The notes beneath the pieces were generated by a model. It made no database searches. It was given only the letters and a program-made list of their open reading frames with translations, and was not told the origin of the DNA. A stretch of DNA of 64,000 bases, from assembly GCF_949987515.2 (NCBI RefSeq), contig NC_082695.1:86513604-86577603 (forward strand), written 5' to 3'. Shown here piece by piece: positions 1 through 11,127 of this stretch (within the stretch, counting starts at the first letter, position 1; the number at the start of each line of letters is the position of its first letter). This DNA is from Delphinus delphis. Lineage: Eukaryota; Chordata; Mammalia; Artiodactyla; Delphinidae. Both the position numbers and the translations under genes were made by a program.

Positions 1-84
1 TACATTTCTTAGATCTCTGGGTGGCTACTTAAAATATTTTTTCTAGGGTGGAAGACATATAAACATAAAAGGTGTCGTTTTACT

Positions 85-178
85 TTTTTAAAGTATACAG
101 TGACATGAATTACATTCACAACGTTGTGCAACCATCCACACTACCCTTTTCCAAAACTTTTTCATCACTTCAAAGGAC
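85..178 (-). repeat. Ancient L1M 3'-UTR fragment
   Basis: Read on the minus strand, this matches the L1M tail motif in which a 'ggttgcacaac' stretch precedes 'gtgaatgta' and a chance-diverged 'gtacactt' stretch. The plus strand shows the mirror 'ttcacaacgttgtgcaacc'. It is short and diverged, so the subfamily is not assigned. Confidence 0.4.
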
Positions 179-179
179 A

Positions 180-2590
180 CATCTGAACGCCATAAATACG
201 TGGTCCTAGACTTAATTAAGCAGATAAAAGAATAAGCAAGCTGTAACGGGTGTCAACATGATACATTTATGATGAACACGAAACCCTTGGGTTTTTGAAC
301 TAAGTGACGAAGCTCACAGCTCAAAGCAAAACCCAGAATTAGAGTTTGGGGTCCATGTTCGCCTGGACCCACCGACTTCTGGATTGCCCTATGCTTCTGA
401 ATGCTTTTCTATTCGTTTGGTCACATCATCTGGAAGCCTTGGCTATTCCCCTTGTATTTAATTCCAGAGGTTCTTAACTTGCCCAGTGTTCGTTGTTTTG
501 TTTTGTTCTGAAATGACTTTTTCCCCAGAGAATACGATACGTTGAATACAGAACGACAGGAGTCAGTACAGTGTTACAGCCACGGTGGTGCATCATTTCA
601 AGTCTTAAAAACCACGACTGCTTTTGCCTTTGGAAGGGAGCAGAGCCTGGGGGTGGGGGGCATGCCCTGGTTCGAGTCGGGGTCAATTCCTCTGAGTGTG
701 TCACTTTTGCCAACCTCGTACAAGTCCACATTTGCAAGTCCCCTGAAGCCCAGCTGCCACCCACTGAAAACAGGGAAGCTGGAGGGGTGGGTTGACTGTG
801 GCCCTTGAATTTTCCCCCTTCCACGTGCCCTCCTGTTGACCTGGGGCTGACGGAGTGGACAGATCTCTGAGAAAGAGTCTGCCATCCTCGGAGGATCTGT
901 ATCTATGGTAACAGTAGGACATTATTGTGAATAACTGGGGAAAAAAAGGTGTTCAATCTCCCTTTGTAAACTGTCAGTGCATAAGTAATTTCTGGCTTCA
1001 AAACATTATTTTTAATGACTACATACTTTTACCATGTAAGCACTCGGGCATCTCTCTTCAGGAGTTGTGTGCTCCCAGGGTGTGTAATGGGAGGTGTTGG
1101 GTTTCAGTTACGCACTAGGGAAAAATGCTGTGAGTCAGAGGAAAGAGTAAATTATGCAAGAAAGCAATGTGTGTGTGTGCGCGCACATGCCCGTGTGTGT
1201 GTCGGTGGAGGGGACTCTCACGGAGTTACTGTTGTCGGGATTTGTGTTTTTCAGCGCGGGGACACGTCTAATGCAGGCACCTGGAGCTCAGTGCCAACGT
1301 GCCTGAAGCTGCGCCCTCCGGCTGGTGGCCGGTGCCCCCGCGGCCAGTGTTCTCGCGTCCTGGCCAGTCTCGGGCTGTGCTGACTATCTCAGACAAGGGC
1401 ACCCGAAACAGAATCCTTTCCTCCATCTAGGATGAGATTTCCATATTGATATATGTGGACTAGAGTAGATGATCGTGGGCATTCAATTTGGGTGAAGCAA
1501 AGAGAAAAGGAAAGAAGAGGAAGAGAAACGTGAAGATAACGGGAGACCCAGGCCGTGCACCCCCAGGAGCACGGGGAAGGCCCCCTGCCCCCCCAGGTGC
1601 TGCACCCCGCCCCAGCTCCTCTCCCAGCCTGACTACCCAGACAGCTTGACCAAAGCCTTTTCAAAGGAGGCAGCTCTAAACACAAACAGATTCTTTCACA
1701 CTTAGATACGTATCCGACAGAGAGGTGGGGACATGGAGAGGAAGAGGGTGCCGTCCAGTCCCGCCCCAATATTAACACCGACGCCTGTGATGCGCCCGTC
1801 ACCTGATCCCAGGAGGGCCTCCTCCGAGCCCAGGGTCATTGCAGTGGGGACGCAGAAGGACGGGCAGCCAGGGGGGGCGCAGGCTGGGGGGACCACGTGG
1901 TGCAGAAAGGAAACTTGACGGTGGCATTTAGCCGCCAAGGCACCGGAGAGGGGCGTTCTCCGTGTTGCTACAACCAATGTTCTCCCTCGACCCTGCTAGC
2001 TCCCCGCTCGGGAACTTGCGAGACATTTCAAGTCCTTCTGCAAAAAGCGACTGCGGTAGGGACCGAAGGATTAGCGTCCGTGAGCAGGGTGGTCGTCAGA
2101 GAGAGCGATGAAAAGCCCTAACGCTCACGAGCGCCTTCTAAGTGCCCAGAAGCCTGCTGGGGGCAACCGGGCGATGACTGTGCAAGGCAGGTGAGACCCT
2201 CCTCTTCTGCTGCCCAACGAACCAAGACTCAAGGAGGGCAGGTAGTGACGGAGCCCCGGCTGCATGCTCGGTCTTTCCACTATGGCCTGGTACCCAGGTC
2301 TCCACGCGATGAGATTTCGCTCATGGCAAAGAGAGGCAGAGCGGAGTCCAGAGCCTGGAGCCTGGTGCCCGGCCATCCAGGACGAGCCCACCTTCCCTCT
2401 CACAGCGGGGCCGTCACAGGCAAGCGTATCCATCTGAGCCCACCTTCTTGTCTGTAAAGGAGAGGGGGAGGCGACCACGGTGCCCCAGAAAGGCCGTGCC
2501 TGGTACTGAGGGTCTGCTCACTACGCTGTAGAGGCAGTCATTCCAGAAAACGCACAGCCAGCCGGAGGTGACAGGGCGAAGGTGGGGGGC
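180..2590. other. Unique intergenic sequence, no gene seen
   Basis: No recognisable repeat or conserved protein was found apart from a short TG run near 1.17 kb. Around 1.24-1.39 kb there is a modest cluster of CpG dinucleotides, too short to call an island. Open frames on both strands overlap each other, differ in every frame and resemble no family I know, so I treat them as chance. Confidence 0.6.
1169..1202. repeat. Interrupted (TG)n/(CG) microsatellite
   Basis: An alternating purine-pyrimidine tract of TG units interrupted by 'cgcgcaca', followed by a second TG run. It is a short, imperfect dinucleotide repeat. Confidence 0.8.
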
Positions 2591-2591
2591 A

Positions 2592-2696
2592 CGGAATCGG
2601 AAGACAGACTTGAGTTCAAGTCTTGACTTGGCCCCTGTTGAGCTGAGATTGGGGCAAGTACCTTGCGAAGCCTCGGTTTCCCATTTGTGAAAGAGG
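2592..2696 (+). repeat. MIR SINE fragment
   Basis: Order and spacing follow MIR: 'gacttgagttcaagtcttgact', then 'ttggggcaagtacctt', then 'cctcggtttcccatttgtga'. This is the tRNA-derived core and CORE region of the ancient mammalian SINE, strongly diverged. Confidence 0.7.
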
Positions 2697-3291
2697 ACAC
2701 ACGTGCCTGGCCGTGGGGGGCACTGGGCAGTTCTTGGTGAAGACGACGTGCTGCTCTGCCCCATCCCGGGAGGGCTGTCACGAGGCCTGTGGAAGCAGGA
2801 GCTGCTGTGGACAGTGACGTGAGTTCCAGGACAGGAGGTGGTGGGGAGACCCAGGACAGGAAAGAAGCGCGGAGGATGCAGAAGTGGACGAAGCAGGGAA
2901 GCGGGAAGAGGAGGGACCACGAGCGAGGAGCTCGGGATTCTGCCTCGGGTCACAGTGCTGGACCGCATTTTGGGTTCAATGCTGAGCGCGAGTTTCACCC
3001 ACAGGCTTTTAAAAGATATCATTCCCTGTAAATAAAAGGGAGGGAGTTCAGGGGCACAGAAGCAGGGATTATGACCGGGTGCGTGTGCGTCTCTGGAGAG
3101 CTCTCCTTCCCGAGTCAGATGTGAGGAGTCTGTTTTGCAAAGGAGAGTCTGCGCCGCTCCCCAAAGAAAACCACAACTGACCGGCACGTGCCTGTTTCTG
3201 TCTACAGAGCCCACGGGGGGATCCAATGCCTCTTCCCAATGGATGCCAAAGCAGTATCTTTAAGGTCTTTGGAACTTTTATTTCATTATTT
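2697..3291. other. Unique sequence, no gene seen
   Basis: A 270-codon open frame runs on the minus strand through here (2414-3226). It resembles no known family and is rich in Pro, Ser, Arg and Leu, as expected from GC-rich noncoding DNA. I regard it as a chance frame. Confidence 0.55.
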
Positions 3292-3481
3292 TTAAAAATA
3301 TTTATTGATTGATTGATTTGGCCGAGCTGGGTCTTAGTTGCGGCACGCGGGATATTTGTTGTGGCGTGCGGGATCTTTTAGTTGCGGCATGCAGGATCTA
3401 GTTCCCTGACCAGGGGTCGAACCTGGGCTCCCTGCATTGGGAGTGCAGAGTCTTAACCGCTGGACCACCAAGGGGAGTCCC
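3292..3481 (-). mobile_element. tRNA-derived SINE, CHR-1-like, minus strand
   Basis: The plus strand reads tail first: an AT-rich 'ttattgattgattga' tail, 'ggctgggtcttagttgcgg'-type body, then 'ccctgaccaggggtcgaacc' (reverse complement of the B box) and 'ccgctggaccaccaag' (reverse complement of the A-box end). This is the older, non-CHR-2 form shared by ruminants and cetaceans. No clear target duplication remains. Confidence 0.8.
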
Positions 3482-5261
3482 CGCAAAAGCAATTTTGAGG
3501 GCTTCCGTTCCTACAGTCACGTGAACTCTATTTCTTTGTTTTTAATTTAGAAAAAGATATAACAAACAATTCAGCGTGGCTGAGGCAGCTCACATTCTTC
3601 TGTGTAGGAGCAGAGACAGCCTTCTTTTAGGTTAAAAGAAAAGGTATCATCTCAATTTGCAGTGATGGGCAAAAGCAATCTCAAAGAGGAGAGTCTAGAA
3701 AACCAGCAACCCCCTATGATGAGGTCTAGGGGCCCAAATTTTCCCTTGAAAGTTTCCCCTTGATTTCCCTTGTGTGAAGATAAGGAAGTGGGCTAACCAA
3801 AACAATCTGAACTTAATTTGATAGGACTGAAACGTTAGTAGTTATATATTCTGTTTTCTGTCTAAAGTGATCCCTACCCTTGAATTTATACAAATGCTCT
3901 CAGAAACGTACAAGAAATCAGTTAGTCCTGCTGGGGTCTTGCCGGCTGGAAGACGAACCAGCGAAAACATTTCGTTTCACTGACATTTTATTTTGTTCCG
4001 AGTTCCTTTTTCTCTGTTTCCTCAAGTGCATTTTCTGCTAAGATTCTGCAAACAGGCACCAAGATGAGTCAGAACCCATTTACCATCTAAGTGTCTTGAG
4101 CCTCGTAGGTTCTGCGATTTCATCCCATGCTGCGTGCCGTTTATAAATGGCACATAGTCTCTCTGTGCGTCAGACGCCACTAGGCAGTGGTCGCTGTCTC
4201 TCTCGGTTTGTTTAGTGACACGTCAGGCCAGCCTCTGCACGCACCAGGATTACGAATCCACTTGGTGTAGGGATGCGGAAACAAGATTGGGATCTGGTGA
4301 TTCCAGGGAGGGGCTTAATGCTCCAAGGTTTCCAAACTAGGGGCTCAATGTACGATGTGAAAGGGTAAGGAGGGGAAAATGCCTTTAGCCACAGGTCCAG
4401 AGTCTTGGTCCAAGGCTTGTGTCGGAGCTGGGCTCGGGGAAGGAACCCACAGACGTGAATGCAGTGGGCCCCCGGGGAAACCCAAGATATTGGCTGGTGG
4501 GAGGGATGGAGCCCCGATGTGGAGAGCTCGGGCATGGGGGGTTTGCGGCTGTCACCAGGGAGAACCCAGGCACCAAAGGTAGATTCAGTCAAGACAGAAA
4601 AGGCCGGGGTCTGACCAAGGATAACCTGGCCTTCTGATAGCCCGCGTTCCCAAAGACTGGACTGTCACTAGTGGTTTCAGGACCGAACTTGTGAAGGAAG
4701 GTGACACAGCCGTGAAGATCTGAGGGGCCTGAGGACTGAAATGCATCCTTACTCGCTGTCGCAGCCGTGATGGAGAAAGCGAAGGCTCCGGGCTGTGTTG
4801 GCGAGTCATTCCTCATCCTGGTGTGGATCTGTGCACTCTTTCCTGCTTCCCTGCACTCAGGGCTTAGAAAACCCCTGGCGCAGTCCCTAGGAGGATCGGC
4901 AATGTCCAGGAACATACATAAGGATGATCAGTGGTGGGATCGGTTAAAATCACTGGCTGTGACCCTCGGTAATGAACGGCACGACGGCAGTTGGTGGAGG
5001 GAAATCCAGAATCGGTGAGGTGCCCGGTGTGAGCACCTGTGGATGGAAGTGTGTGATGAGGTGGTGGGACGGCCTCCAGAAGGAGTTTCAAAAGTCTGAA
5101 GTGTGGGGAGAGGTCCCAGTGGGGATGTGATGGCCACTGCCCCTCCACGGGCAGTCCTTCTAAGTGACCTGCCCACCAAAGCAAGTGTGGACACCAGGAG
5201 ATAATAATCGAAGATTTTCCCATTCTACTTTAACAATGTTTATTGTAAAATTAGTCCATCT
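3482..5261. other. Unique intergenic sequence, no gene seen
   Basis: I see no repeat I can name. Overlapping frames of 60-126 codons near 4.2-5.2 kb occur on both strands over the same bases, which argues against coding. No splice-bounded frame was recognised. Confidence 0.55.
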
Positions 5262-5378
5262 TATTCTGGAATCCGTAGCGGTGATAGCTGTACACCTTTA
5301 TGAGTGAACTAAAAACTGCTGAATTGTACACTTCAAAATGGTGAATTTTATGGTATATGAACTGTATTTCACCAGAAG
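5262..5378 (+). repeat. L1M 3'-UTR end
   Basis: Contains 'actgctgaattgtacactt', then 'aaaatggtgaattttatgg' and 'gaactgtatttcacc', in the order seen at the 3' end of old mammalian L1M elements. The terminal A-tail is eroded. Confidence 0.65.
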
Positions 5379-5455
5379 AAAGTGAATCATCATAAGGTGG
5401 TCGGAAGCAATTTAAAAAATAGTCAATGGTGTAAAGTTAAAATTGAAATCTCTTG

Positions 5456-5567
5456 GAACTCCCTGGCAGTGCAGCGATTAGGACCGCGCTTCCACTGCAG
5501 GGGGCCCAGGTTCGATCCCTGCGTCAGGGAGCTAAGATCCCTCATGCCACACGGTGAGGCGGAAAAA
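5456..5567 (+). mobile_element. tRNA-derived SINE, CHR-1-like, with 11-bp target duplication
   Basis: The body starts 'gaactccctggcagtgcagcg' (A box region) and has 'ggttcgatccctgcgtcagg' (B box). It ends in a short A-rich tail. The flanks carry a perfect 11-bp direct repeat, gaaatctcttg, at 5445-5455 and 5568-5578, which fixes the insertion boundaries. At 112 bp it is a compact copy. Confidence 0.88.
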
Positions 5568-5639
5568 GAAATCTCTTGATCCCTTCACTGACCTACATAT
5601 TCCTTGTTCTCACTTCCCAAGGGGAAACCACGTTACCAC

Positions 5640-6000
5640 CTTCCAGAAATTCCTTCTGACCATGAAGTCTATATGGGCACATACAGAGGATCACACTGTA
5701 AGTAGTATTCTGCAGCTCGCTTTTCTAATGTAACAATAGGTGTCTCCACATTAATACATGTAAAAATCCCTAATTTTTTAATAGGCAGGTAATAGCCTGA
5801 TGCACTATCATTTATGTAAGCAGTCCTCTATAAACAGGCATTTAAGTGCTCCTAAAATTTTGCCTTGTACCTACATCTCTGTGCACCTATGAACGTTTAT
5901 GTGTGGGATGGATTCCTAGAAGTAAAACTGACAGACAAAGGACATGTGTACTTAAATTTTAATAGCTGTCACCAAATTGCTTTCCAAAAACTGTTCCTAA
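5640..6000. repeat. Probable ancient L1-type 3' sequence
   Basis: The phrase order 'ggattcctagaagtaaaactgacagacaaaggacatgtg', 'ttaaattttaatagctgtcaccaaattgctttccaaaa' resembles a widespread old mammalian repeat that I associate with L1M elements. Divergence is high and the family is uncertain. Confidence 0.35.
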
Positions 6001-6265
6001 CATCCCGTGGCCCCAGCGGTGCAGGCAGGACCCATTTCCTCACGCTCCCTGGGTCGAAATCTTTGTCCTTTGGAGAAGCTTCAAGGACCACTTGATGGTG
6101 GTGGGGAGGGGAGTGCAGGGGAGAAGAGAAGGGACAGCTGGGGAGGGAAACCAGCAGTTTGCATGGCTTGAGCTAGGGAGGCTCTATTTTTATTTGTGTA
6201 TAAACTGTGATTCTGATATAAGGGATTTCGATAAAAGCGTTCAGCTTTAAAAAAGGAGATAAAGA

Positions 6266-6479
6266 GGGCTTCCCTGGTGGCGCAGTGGTTGGGAGTCCGC
6301 CTACCGATGCAGGGGACACGGGTTCGTGCCCCGGTCCGGGAGGATCCCACGTGCCGCGGAGCGGCTGGGCCCGTGAGCCATGGCCGCTGAGCCTGCGCGT
6401 CCGGAGCCTGCGCTCTGCAACGGGAGAGGCCACTAAAGTGAGAGGCCCGCGTACCACAAAAAAAAAAAAAAAAAAAAAA
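6266..6479 (+). mobile_element. CHR-2 SINE, short form, plus strand
   Basis: Near-consensus short CHR-2: 'cttccctggtggcgcagtgg' A-box region, 'gggttcgtgccccggtccgg' B-box region, then 'gagccatggccgctgagcc', ending 'gaggcccgcgtaccac' and about 20 A. No tidy target duplication is visible beside the A-tail. Confidence 0.93.
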
Positions 6480-6599
6480 GAGCGAGAGGTAAAGAAAGGT
6501 TTGAAAACTATGAATTAGTAGTCCCATAAAGCCATGTTCCCTCCGCCTTCCAGAGGCTCATTTCACCCGCTGGGGCCCCCAAATGGCCCTTGACCTACC

Positions 6600-7037
6600 T
6601 TGCCCCTAGGTATCCACGCCCTTGGTAATCCTGCCCATGCTGTGTAACTGATAGCGCAATGCAGAAACGACGTCCTGTGATGTGCCTGGTGTGGTATTTG
6701 ACGACACTGCAGCTTCTGCCTTGACCTCTGTGATCACTAATTCTGGAGGGAGACAGCCGCCAGTTGTGGGGATGAACGAACAGCCCCGTGCCGACTTCAC
6801 ACCACGGGGGACCAGCTTGCTCCATGTGAGTCGACGGTCCTGGACGTGGCCTTCAGATGACCATGGCCCCAACCAACACCTTGATGCAATCTCTGCAGCA
6901 GCTCTGAGCCAGAACACCATCTCAGCCAGTCCTGAATTCCTGACCCATAGAAGCTGTGTGATACAATAGATGTTTTTCATTGTTTGAAGCCTCTAAGTTT
7001 GGGGATATTTTGTTATGCAGCAATAGCTAACTAATGT
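6600..7037 (+). repeat. Ancient LTR-type repeat (MaLR/ERVL-like 3' end)
   Basis: The 3' part reads 'ttcctgacccatagaagctgtgtgatacaatagatgtt', then 'gaagcctctaagtttgggg' and 'tgttatgcagcaatagctaactaat'. This is a familiar ending of an old mammalian long-terminal-repeat-like family. The class is fairly clear, but the exact family and the 5' boundary are not. Confidence 0.5.
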
Positions 7038-7296
7038 ACCTGGGATTGTGAGGTTTGGTGTCTCAGAGTCTACACTTCTGGTTTTATACCTGGATTTAAA
7101 CCCCACTTCTGGTCCTGTCCCCTTGGAGGCCCTTGGTATTTCCAGGACACACCACCCCTTCCACAAAGAGGCTGCTTTCAGATGAGTGTCCTGGAGGTGA
7201 CAGGGGTACTTAAGGATGGACACAGTGACTTGCCCATTGAACACGAAACCCAAATTAAAACTAAACATAGGCTATTCGGTCACTCTGATCTCAGCA

Positions 7297-7420
7297 TTTT
7301 TTTTTTTTTTTTTTTTTGGCTGCGCTGCGTGGCTTGTGAGATCTTAGTTCCCTGACCAGGGATTGAACCCTCAGCAGTGCAAGCACCGAGTCCTAGGCAC
7401 TGGACCGCCAGGGAATTCCC
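7297..7420 (-). mobile_element. tRNA-derived SINE, CHR-1-like, minus strand
   Basis: Begins with about 23 T (the A-tail on the other strand), then 'ggctgcgctgcgtggcttg', 'ccctgaccagggattgaaccc' (B box complement) and 'ccgccagggaattccc'. It is a short, moderately diverged copy. Confidence 0.85.
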
Positions 7421-8235
7421 TGAGACAGCAATTTTGTACAAGGACGGAAGGATTCAGTTAGAAGCCAGATTCTAGGGGTCTAAGTCAACAGAGCCGAAGC
7501 AGCTTGGAAACTGTTCCCTTCAAGATGTTGGTGGTGAAGGGAAAGGGAAGGTCCTTCTTTGTTTGTTTGTTTGTTTGTTTAAGGCTTGGAGACGGTGCTC
7601 ACTTTGTAGCAGGAAGAGGAAGGAGGGCCTGGGATTAAATTAAAAATGACATCTCTGGAGGATAACTGGTGGAAAGAGGGGTAAAAAAGAGAAGGAATTT
7701 TGAGCCAGGTTTTAATCACTTCCCTGAACCAGCAGTCCGAGAACTCTGCCTCCTTTGCCCAGGACTGGAGATTCCAGAAACCTGGAGGAAATCGGGGAGG
7801 ACTGGTGTCAGTTAGATGGTCAGATGGTAGAGCCCACCTGTGAGGATGGACAGAGACTCAGGGCAGTTGGAAGCGTCAGGGTCCAGGACGCCCTCCCCTG
7901 CAGGCTACATGGCTCTGGGACTTGAGCTGAGGGTGAACTAGAGAAAGGGCAGATGGAAGCCCCCAAGACAGGGCAGTGAGTTGTGCTCAGACTGTAGTTG
8001 GGGCTCAATCCATACATGTCGTGGGAGCGAATGTTTGAGTGGGGTCCCCCCAAGTTGGCAATGGCCAGAGTAAGCATGGAGGAAGGTCAAGGATGGGGCT
8101 CTACCGGGTGATAGGGAGAATCTCGTGGGAACCCAGGAGGTGAACCCAGTCCTGCAGGGGTTAGCCAGGCTGGGACCTGGGACCTGGGACCCTTTGCTGC
8201 AGTGCTGCAATGTTTGCACCTGGACAAACTTCTCC
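7421..8235. other. Unique sequence, no gene seen
   Basis: Contains a (TTTG)n run near 7.56 kb and three copies of CTGGGAC in a row at 8170-8190. Otherwise I recognise neither repeat nor gene. Confidence 0.55.
7558..7580. repeat. (TTTG)n microsatellite
   Basis: Five to six consecutive TTTG units, perfect. Confidence 0.85.
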
Positions 8236-8632
8236 TCCAGCAACAAAATACAAAGAAACTATAAGGGACTAAAAATAACTGCGTGCATGTGCAGCTGGGG
8301 CAAATTACGGACAACAAGATACAAAAAGACCAGAAAAGCCCAACTGCCACTTCTGAAGAGCTGGGAGCAAAAGCAGGGCGCTGCGCATGCCCCCTGCACT
8401 CAACACCGCCAAAGGGGTGGGCAGACCACCTAAGTCACCCCTCCAGCCCGACCCCTGGACACACCCCTCCCCTCACCCCGTTCAAGGAACCAGCTCCGCC
8501 CCACTTGAGTGAGCCAGCAAAGGAATCTGCTCCCTCGTGCGGCAGCAGGGGCCCCAATAAAGCCTTGCCTGAATTTGTCTGGCCTCTGATCAATTTCTAT
8601 CGATTAAGGAGGCCAAGGACCCTGGTGGGTAA
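8236..8632 (+). mobile_element. Solo LTR of an endogenous retrovirus (ERV1-type), plus strand
   Basis: The block runs from 'aacaaaatacaaagaaac' through a C-rich U3-like part with 'gggcgctgcgcatgcccc' to 'gggccccaataaagccttgcc', where AATAAA lies at 8556-8561. It then reads 'tctggcctctgatcaatttct' and 'aggaccctggtgggtaac', as in artiodactyl gamma-type LTRs with an R-U5 region. No internal retroviral sequence lies on either side, so it is a solo LTR or an eroded end. The 5' boundary is approximate and the family name is not assigned. Confidence 0.6.
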
Positions 8633-9239
8633 CGGGGATGACAGCCGGGGGCAGGGGCAGGCTGAGGCCTGGGGGTGATGTAGCAAGAGTAAGTGGTCTG
8701 AGAGGGAAAGCGCAGGGCTGTCGCCCCCAGGAGAGCTCTGCAGGGAGAGCCCAGGGGCCGGAGTGCAGGAGGGAAAGAGAGGCCCAGGGGCTGGGCCACC
8801 CATGACTTTCCTTAGTCAAGAGCCAATGCCTTTTGTTCCCCTCTGGAAAGTCCTTGAGTCCCTTCGAGGCCCTGGCTTGTTCACGACAGTGGCGGCTTTG
8901 TGCTTCTCTCTGAAATAAAACTTTTATCTTAAAAAAGAACGTGTATCCAATGCAGTCTGTCATAATCACAGTATTCAGATCTTCCCTGGCTCTGGAGGGG
9001 AGGGCGAGGGGCGCCTCGGGTTCACTGGGGCACAGGCGAAAAGTACCGAAGAAGTTTGTTCCTAATTCTTTTTTCCCCTCTGGATTTCCGTTGTAACGGA
9101 TTGAGCTACACAGGAAATTTAATCCCCAAACTTGGCTTTGATTTTTTTTTTTTTTTTTTTTCCCAGCTAACCCTTTCAAAGTTGGGAAAGACCTGGCTAT
9201 GCGGCCAGGGAAAGTAACGTTTGGATTAGATTCCCCAGT
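8633..9239. other. Unique sequence upstream of the CpG island
   Basis: Contains a T-tract at 9142-9161 and otherwise unrecognised sequence. A 364-codon minus-strand open frame (8604-9698) crosses this stretch and the island. It has no similarity I know and includes a run of Lys codons made by the T-tract, so I do not call it coding. Confidence 0.5.
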
Positions 9240-10560
9240 GTTTGGGGCAGCGTGACAAAGGGGCCGGGCACTCCTAGCGGCCGCAGCGCAGGGAGCATCG
9301 CGGCTGGCACAGGTGTGGCCTGGATGGGAGAAGATGCTTCCGGGTGTGTCTCCCACTGGCTGGAGGGAAGTCTGACTCACAGGCCCTTCTTTCTCCTCCG
9401 AGCACCCGGCGGGAGCTGAGGACTCTGCACAGCTGCCCCCGAGGCCCTGGTCTCCCTCAGCAGACCCGGTCAAGCCGTTTGGACCCGACTCGCACTGGAG
9501 CCGGGCAGCAGCCTCAGCCCTCGCGGGCCGCGGGCTGGGGACGTGTGTGCAGACGGCGGGGAGGGTCTCTGCGCGGCGGCCAGGGTTTGCTCTCGCCTGG
9601 TGCAAAGTGCGAGAAGGCCCTCGGCGTCCCACGACACAGCACTGAAGTGAGTCTGTCAGTGCTCTGGGCTCCAGTGTCGGCAAGGTGGCCTGGGCCACAC
9701 AGAACTACGGTGTCTCTAAAGACAACCCGAGGCCGTCCGCGCTGCGCGTGCCTGCAAATGCCTGGGCCCGGGCGGCGGATTCACCCCGCTCCCCAGCCTG
9801 GGAATGAGGTCACGCTGGGAGGGGCCGGCGGGGCGGGCAGGGCCGGGGAGGGAGGACCTGCCCGGCCTGCGCGCCGGGTCGGGACGCTGGGGTTTGTGCC
9901 CCCGGACACCTAAGGGAGCACGCAGGCCTCGGCGGCCGTGCCCATGCGGACCCGGGGTCCCCTCCTCGCGGCCACCAGTGCAGCCGCGCTGCGCCGGGGG
10001 GGAAGCCCGTCGGTGACACGGGGACAGATGCCCGCGACCGCGCAGCCAACGGGAACCATCTTAGGAAAGACACCAGGTCATCCCTCGTCCCCTCCCTGGG
10101 GGCGCCGGGCTGCACCGGGTCAGGCCCCCGGGCCGCGGGCGGGCTTGGGTTGCGGCTTCGAGGGGGGAGGGGCGGCCCTGGGAGGGGCCACCAGGCCCCG
10201 CCCCCCGGCAGCCCACCTCGGCCCCGGGCGCCGCCCCCATTTCCCGGCTCTGGGCTGTGGGCCTTTGTCTCGGAGGGGCCCGAGGCGCCCCCTGCTGGCA
10301 GGTCTGGGCCGCGCCTCCTCGGCCAGCTCCGGATTCGGCTCCGGTTTCTTGGGAGGCCGCGGCCACGCGCACCGAGGTGGTCCCGCCTTCGTCGGTGCAG
10401 CCGGGATGCTTCGTGCAAGTGCCCGCAGCCTTGCAGCGCCCGCAGCTCCCCGCGGACCCAGAGGCGGACAGACGGGAGGAGAGGCTGGGCCGGGAGAACC
10501 CCGTTTCCTCCCGCTTTTTCAGCAGGGCAGAAAGTCCTGTGTTTGTGCCCACAACGGCTT
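9240..10560. promoter_or_regulatory. CpG island, candidate promoter
   Basis: CpG dinucleotides are dense throughout, unlike the CpG-poor flanks. There are GC boxes, for example cggggcgggc at 9829-9838, and another GGGGCGG-type site near 10.17 kb. No TATA box stands out. Long frames in all phases and on both strands are the usual by-product of high GC and match nothing known. Such islands usually mark promoters, often of developmental or broadly expressed genes; direction cannot be read with certainty. The abrupt end just before an ATG at 10567 suggests that at least one transcript may run rightward. Confidence 0.7.
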
Positions 10561-10566
10561 TAGAAA

Positions 10567-10716
10567 ATGGCCTCATCTAACCTTTGCAAAGATGTTATCC
10601 AAGCTGCAAAGTCTTGGCCATTGGAAGACCTTTTAAGTCCCGATACCAAAGAGCTTGAGGCTGGATTAAATGCAAAACGCCAAAATTTCACTTTTAAAAG
10701 CAAGCACAAGGGCTAA
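10567..10716 (+). CDS. Candidate 49-residue small open reading frame
   Basis: The frame opens with an ATG in strong Kozak context (A at -3, G at +4). An in-frame TAG at 10561-10563 lies just upstream, so this ATG is a true frame start. The product begins MASSNLCKDV, has an acidic middle with LEDLLSPDTKELEAG, and ends in a basic tail FKSKHKG before TAA. It has no signal peptide or membrane segment, a predicted amphipathic helical look, and mixed composition unlike the low-complexity frames of the island. It lies right at the 3' edge of the CpG island, where a first coding exon would be expected. I see no consensus donor inside or just after it, so if real it may be unspliced. I do not recognise the protein. 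A 49-codon frame can arise by chance; confidence is low to moderate. Confidence 0.25.
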   Translation: MASSNLCKDVIQAAKSWPLEDLLSPDTKELEAGLNAKRQNFTFKSKHKG

Positions 10717-11083
10717 GTGCAACCTGAGCGTGTTTGTAAACCGTGCAAAGCAGGCACTTCTGAGAGCCCCCCCCAGGCCCATTTTGTGCAAATGTTGTTT
10801 GCCCGGAGCATCAGGAACCAAAACTCCTGGGAACTCTTTTTCTGGCCAGCAACGGGAAAGTTTGGGCTCACAGAGGGGATTTTTAAATCTCTGAAGGACT
10901 TAAGTCAGTGTGTGTCATGGAAAAGCCGAGTCCCTCCCAGCTCAAGGTGGCCCCGAAGAGGTGGGCCAGGGGCCCCTCCTCTCTGCATCTCGCTGCCACT
11001 AGCCAGCACACCTTAGGTGCTCCATAATGAAACAAGGATTCCGCCGAAGATATCCACTGCAATGCACCTGGCTTTCTAGAAGC

Positions 11084-11127
11084 AATAAATGGAAGTCTCT
11101 TATAGTAAAAAGAAAAAAAAAAAAAAA
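11084..11127 (+). promoter_or_regulatory. Candidate polyadenylation signal followed by an A-tract
   Basis: AATAAA at 11084-11089 is followed 17 bases later by an A-rich tract that starts near 11107. This could be the 3' end of a retroposed transcript, or a genuine poly(A) site about 370 bp downstream of the small frame at 10567. No GU-rich element follows, and I found no convincing target duplication. Confidence 0.25.

Noticed and set aside
2414..3226. 270-codon minus-strand open frame
   Set aside because: No similarity to any family I know, Pro/Ser/Arg-rich as in GC-rich noncoding DNA, no splice or promoter context, and other frames are open over the same bases.
8604..9698. 364-codon minus-strand open frame
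   Set aside because: Longest frame in the window, but it includes a poly-Lys run made by a T-tract and overlaps the CpG island, where long frames are expected by composition.
9344..10636. Long frames in several phases across the CpG island
   Set aside because: Frames in all phases on both strands, rich in Arg, Gly, Pro and Ala, are typical of CpG islands. None shows a domain.
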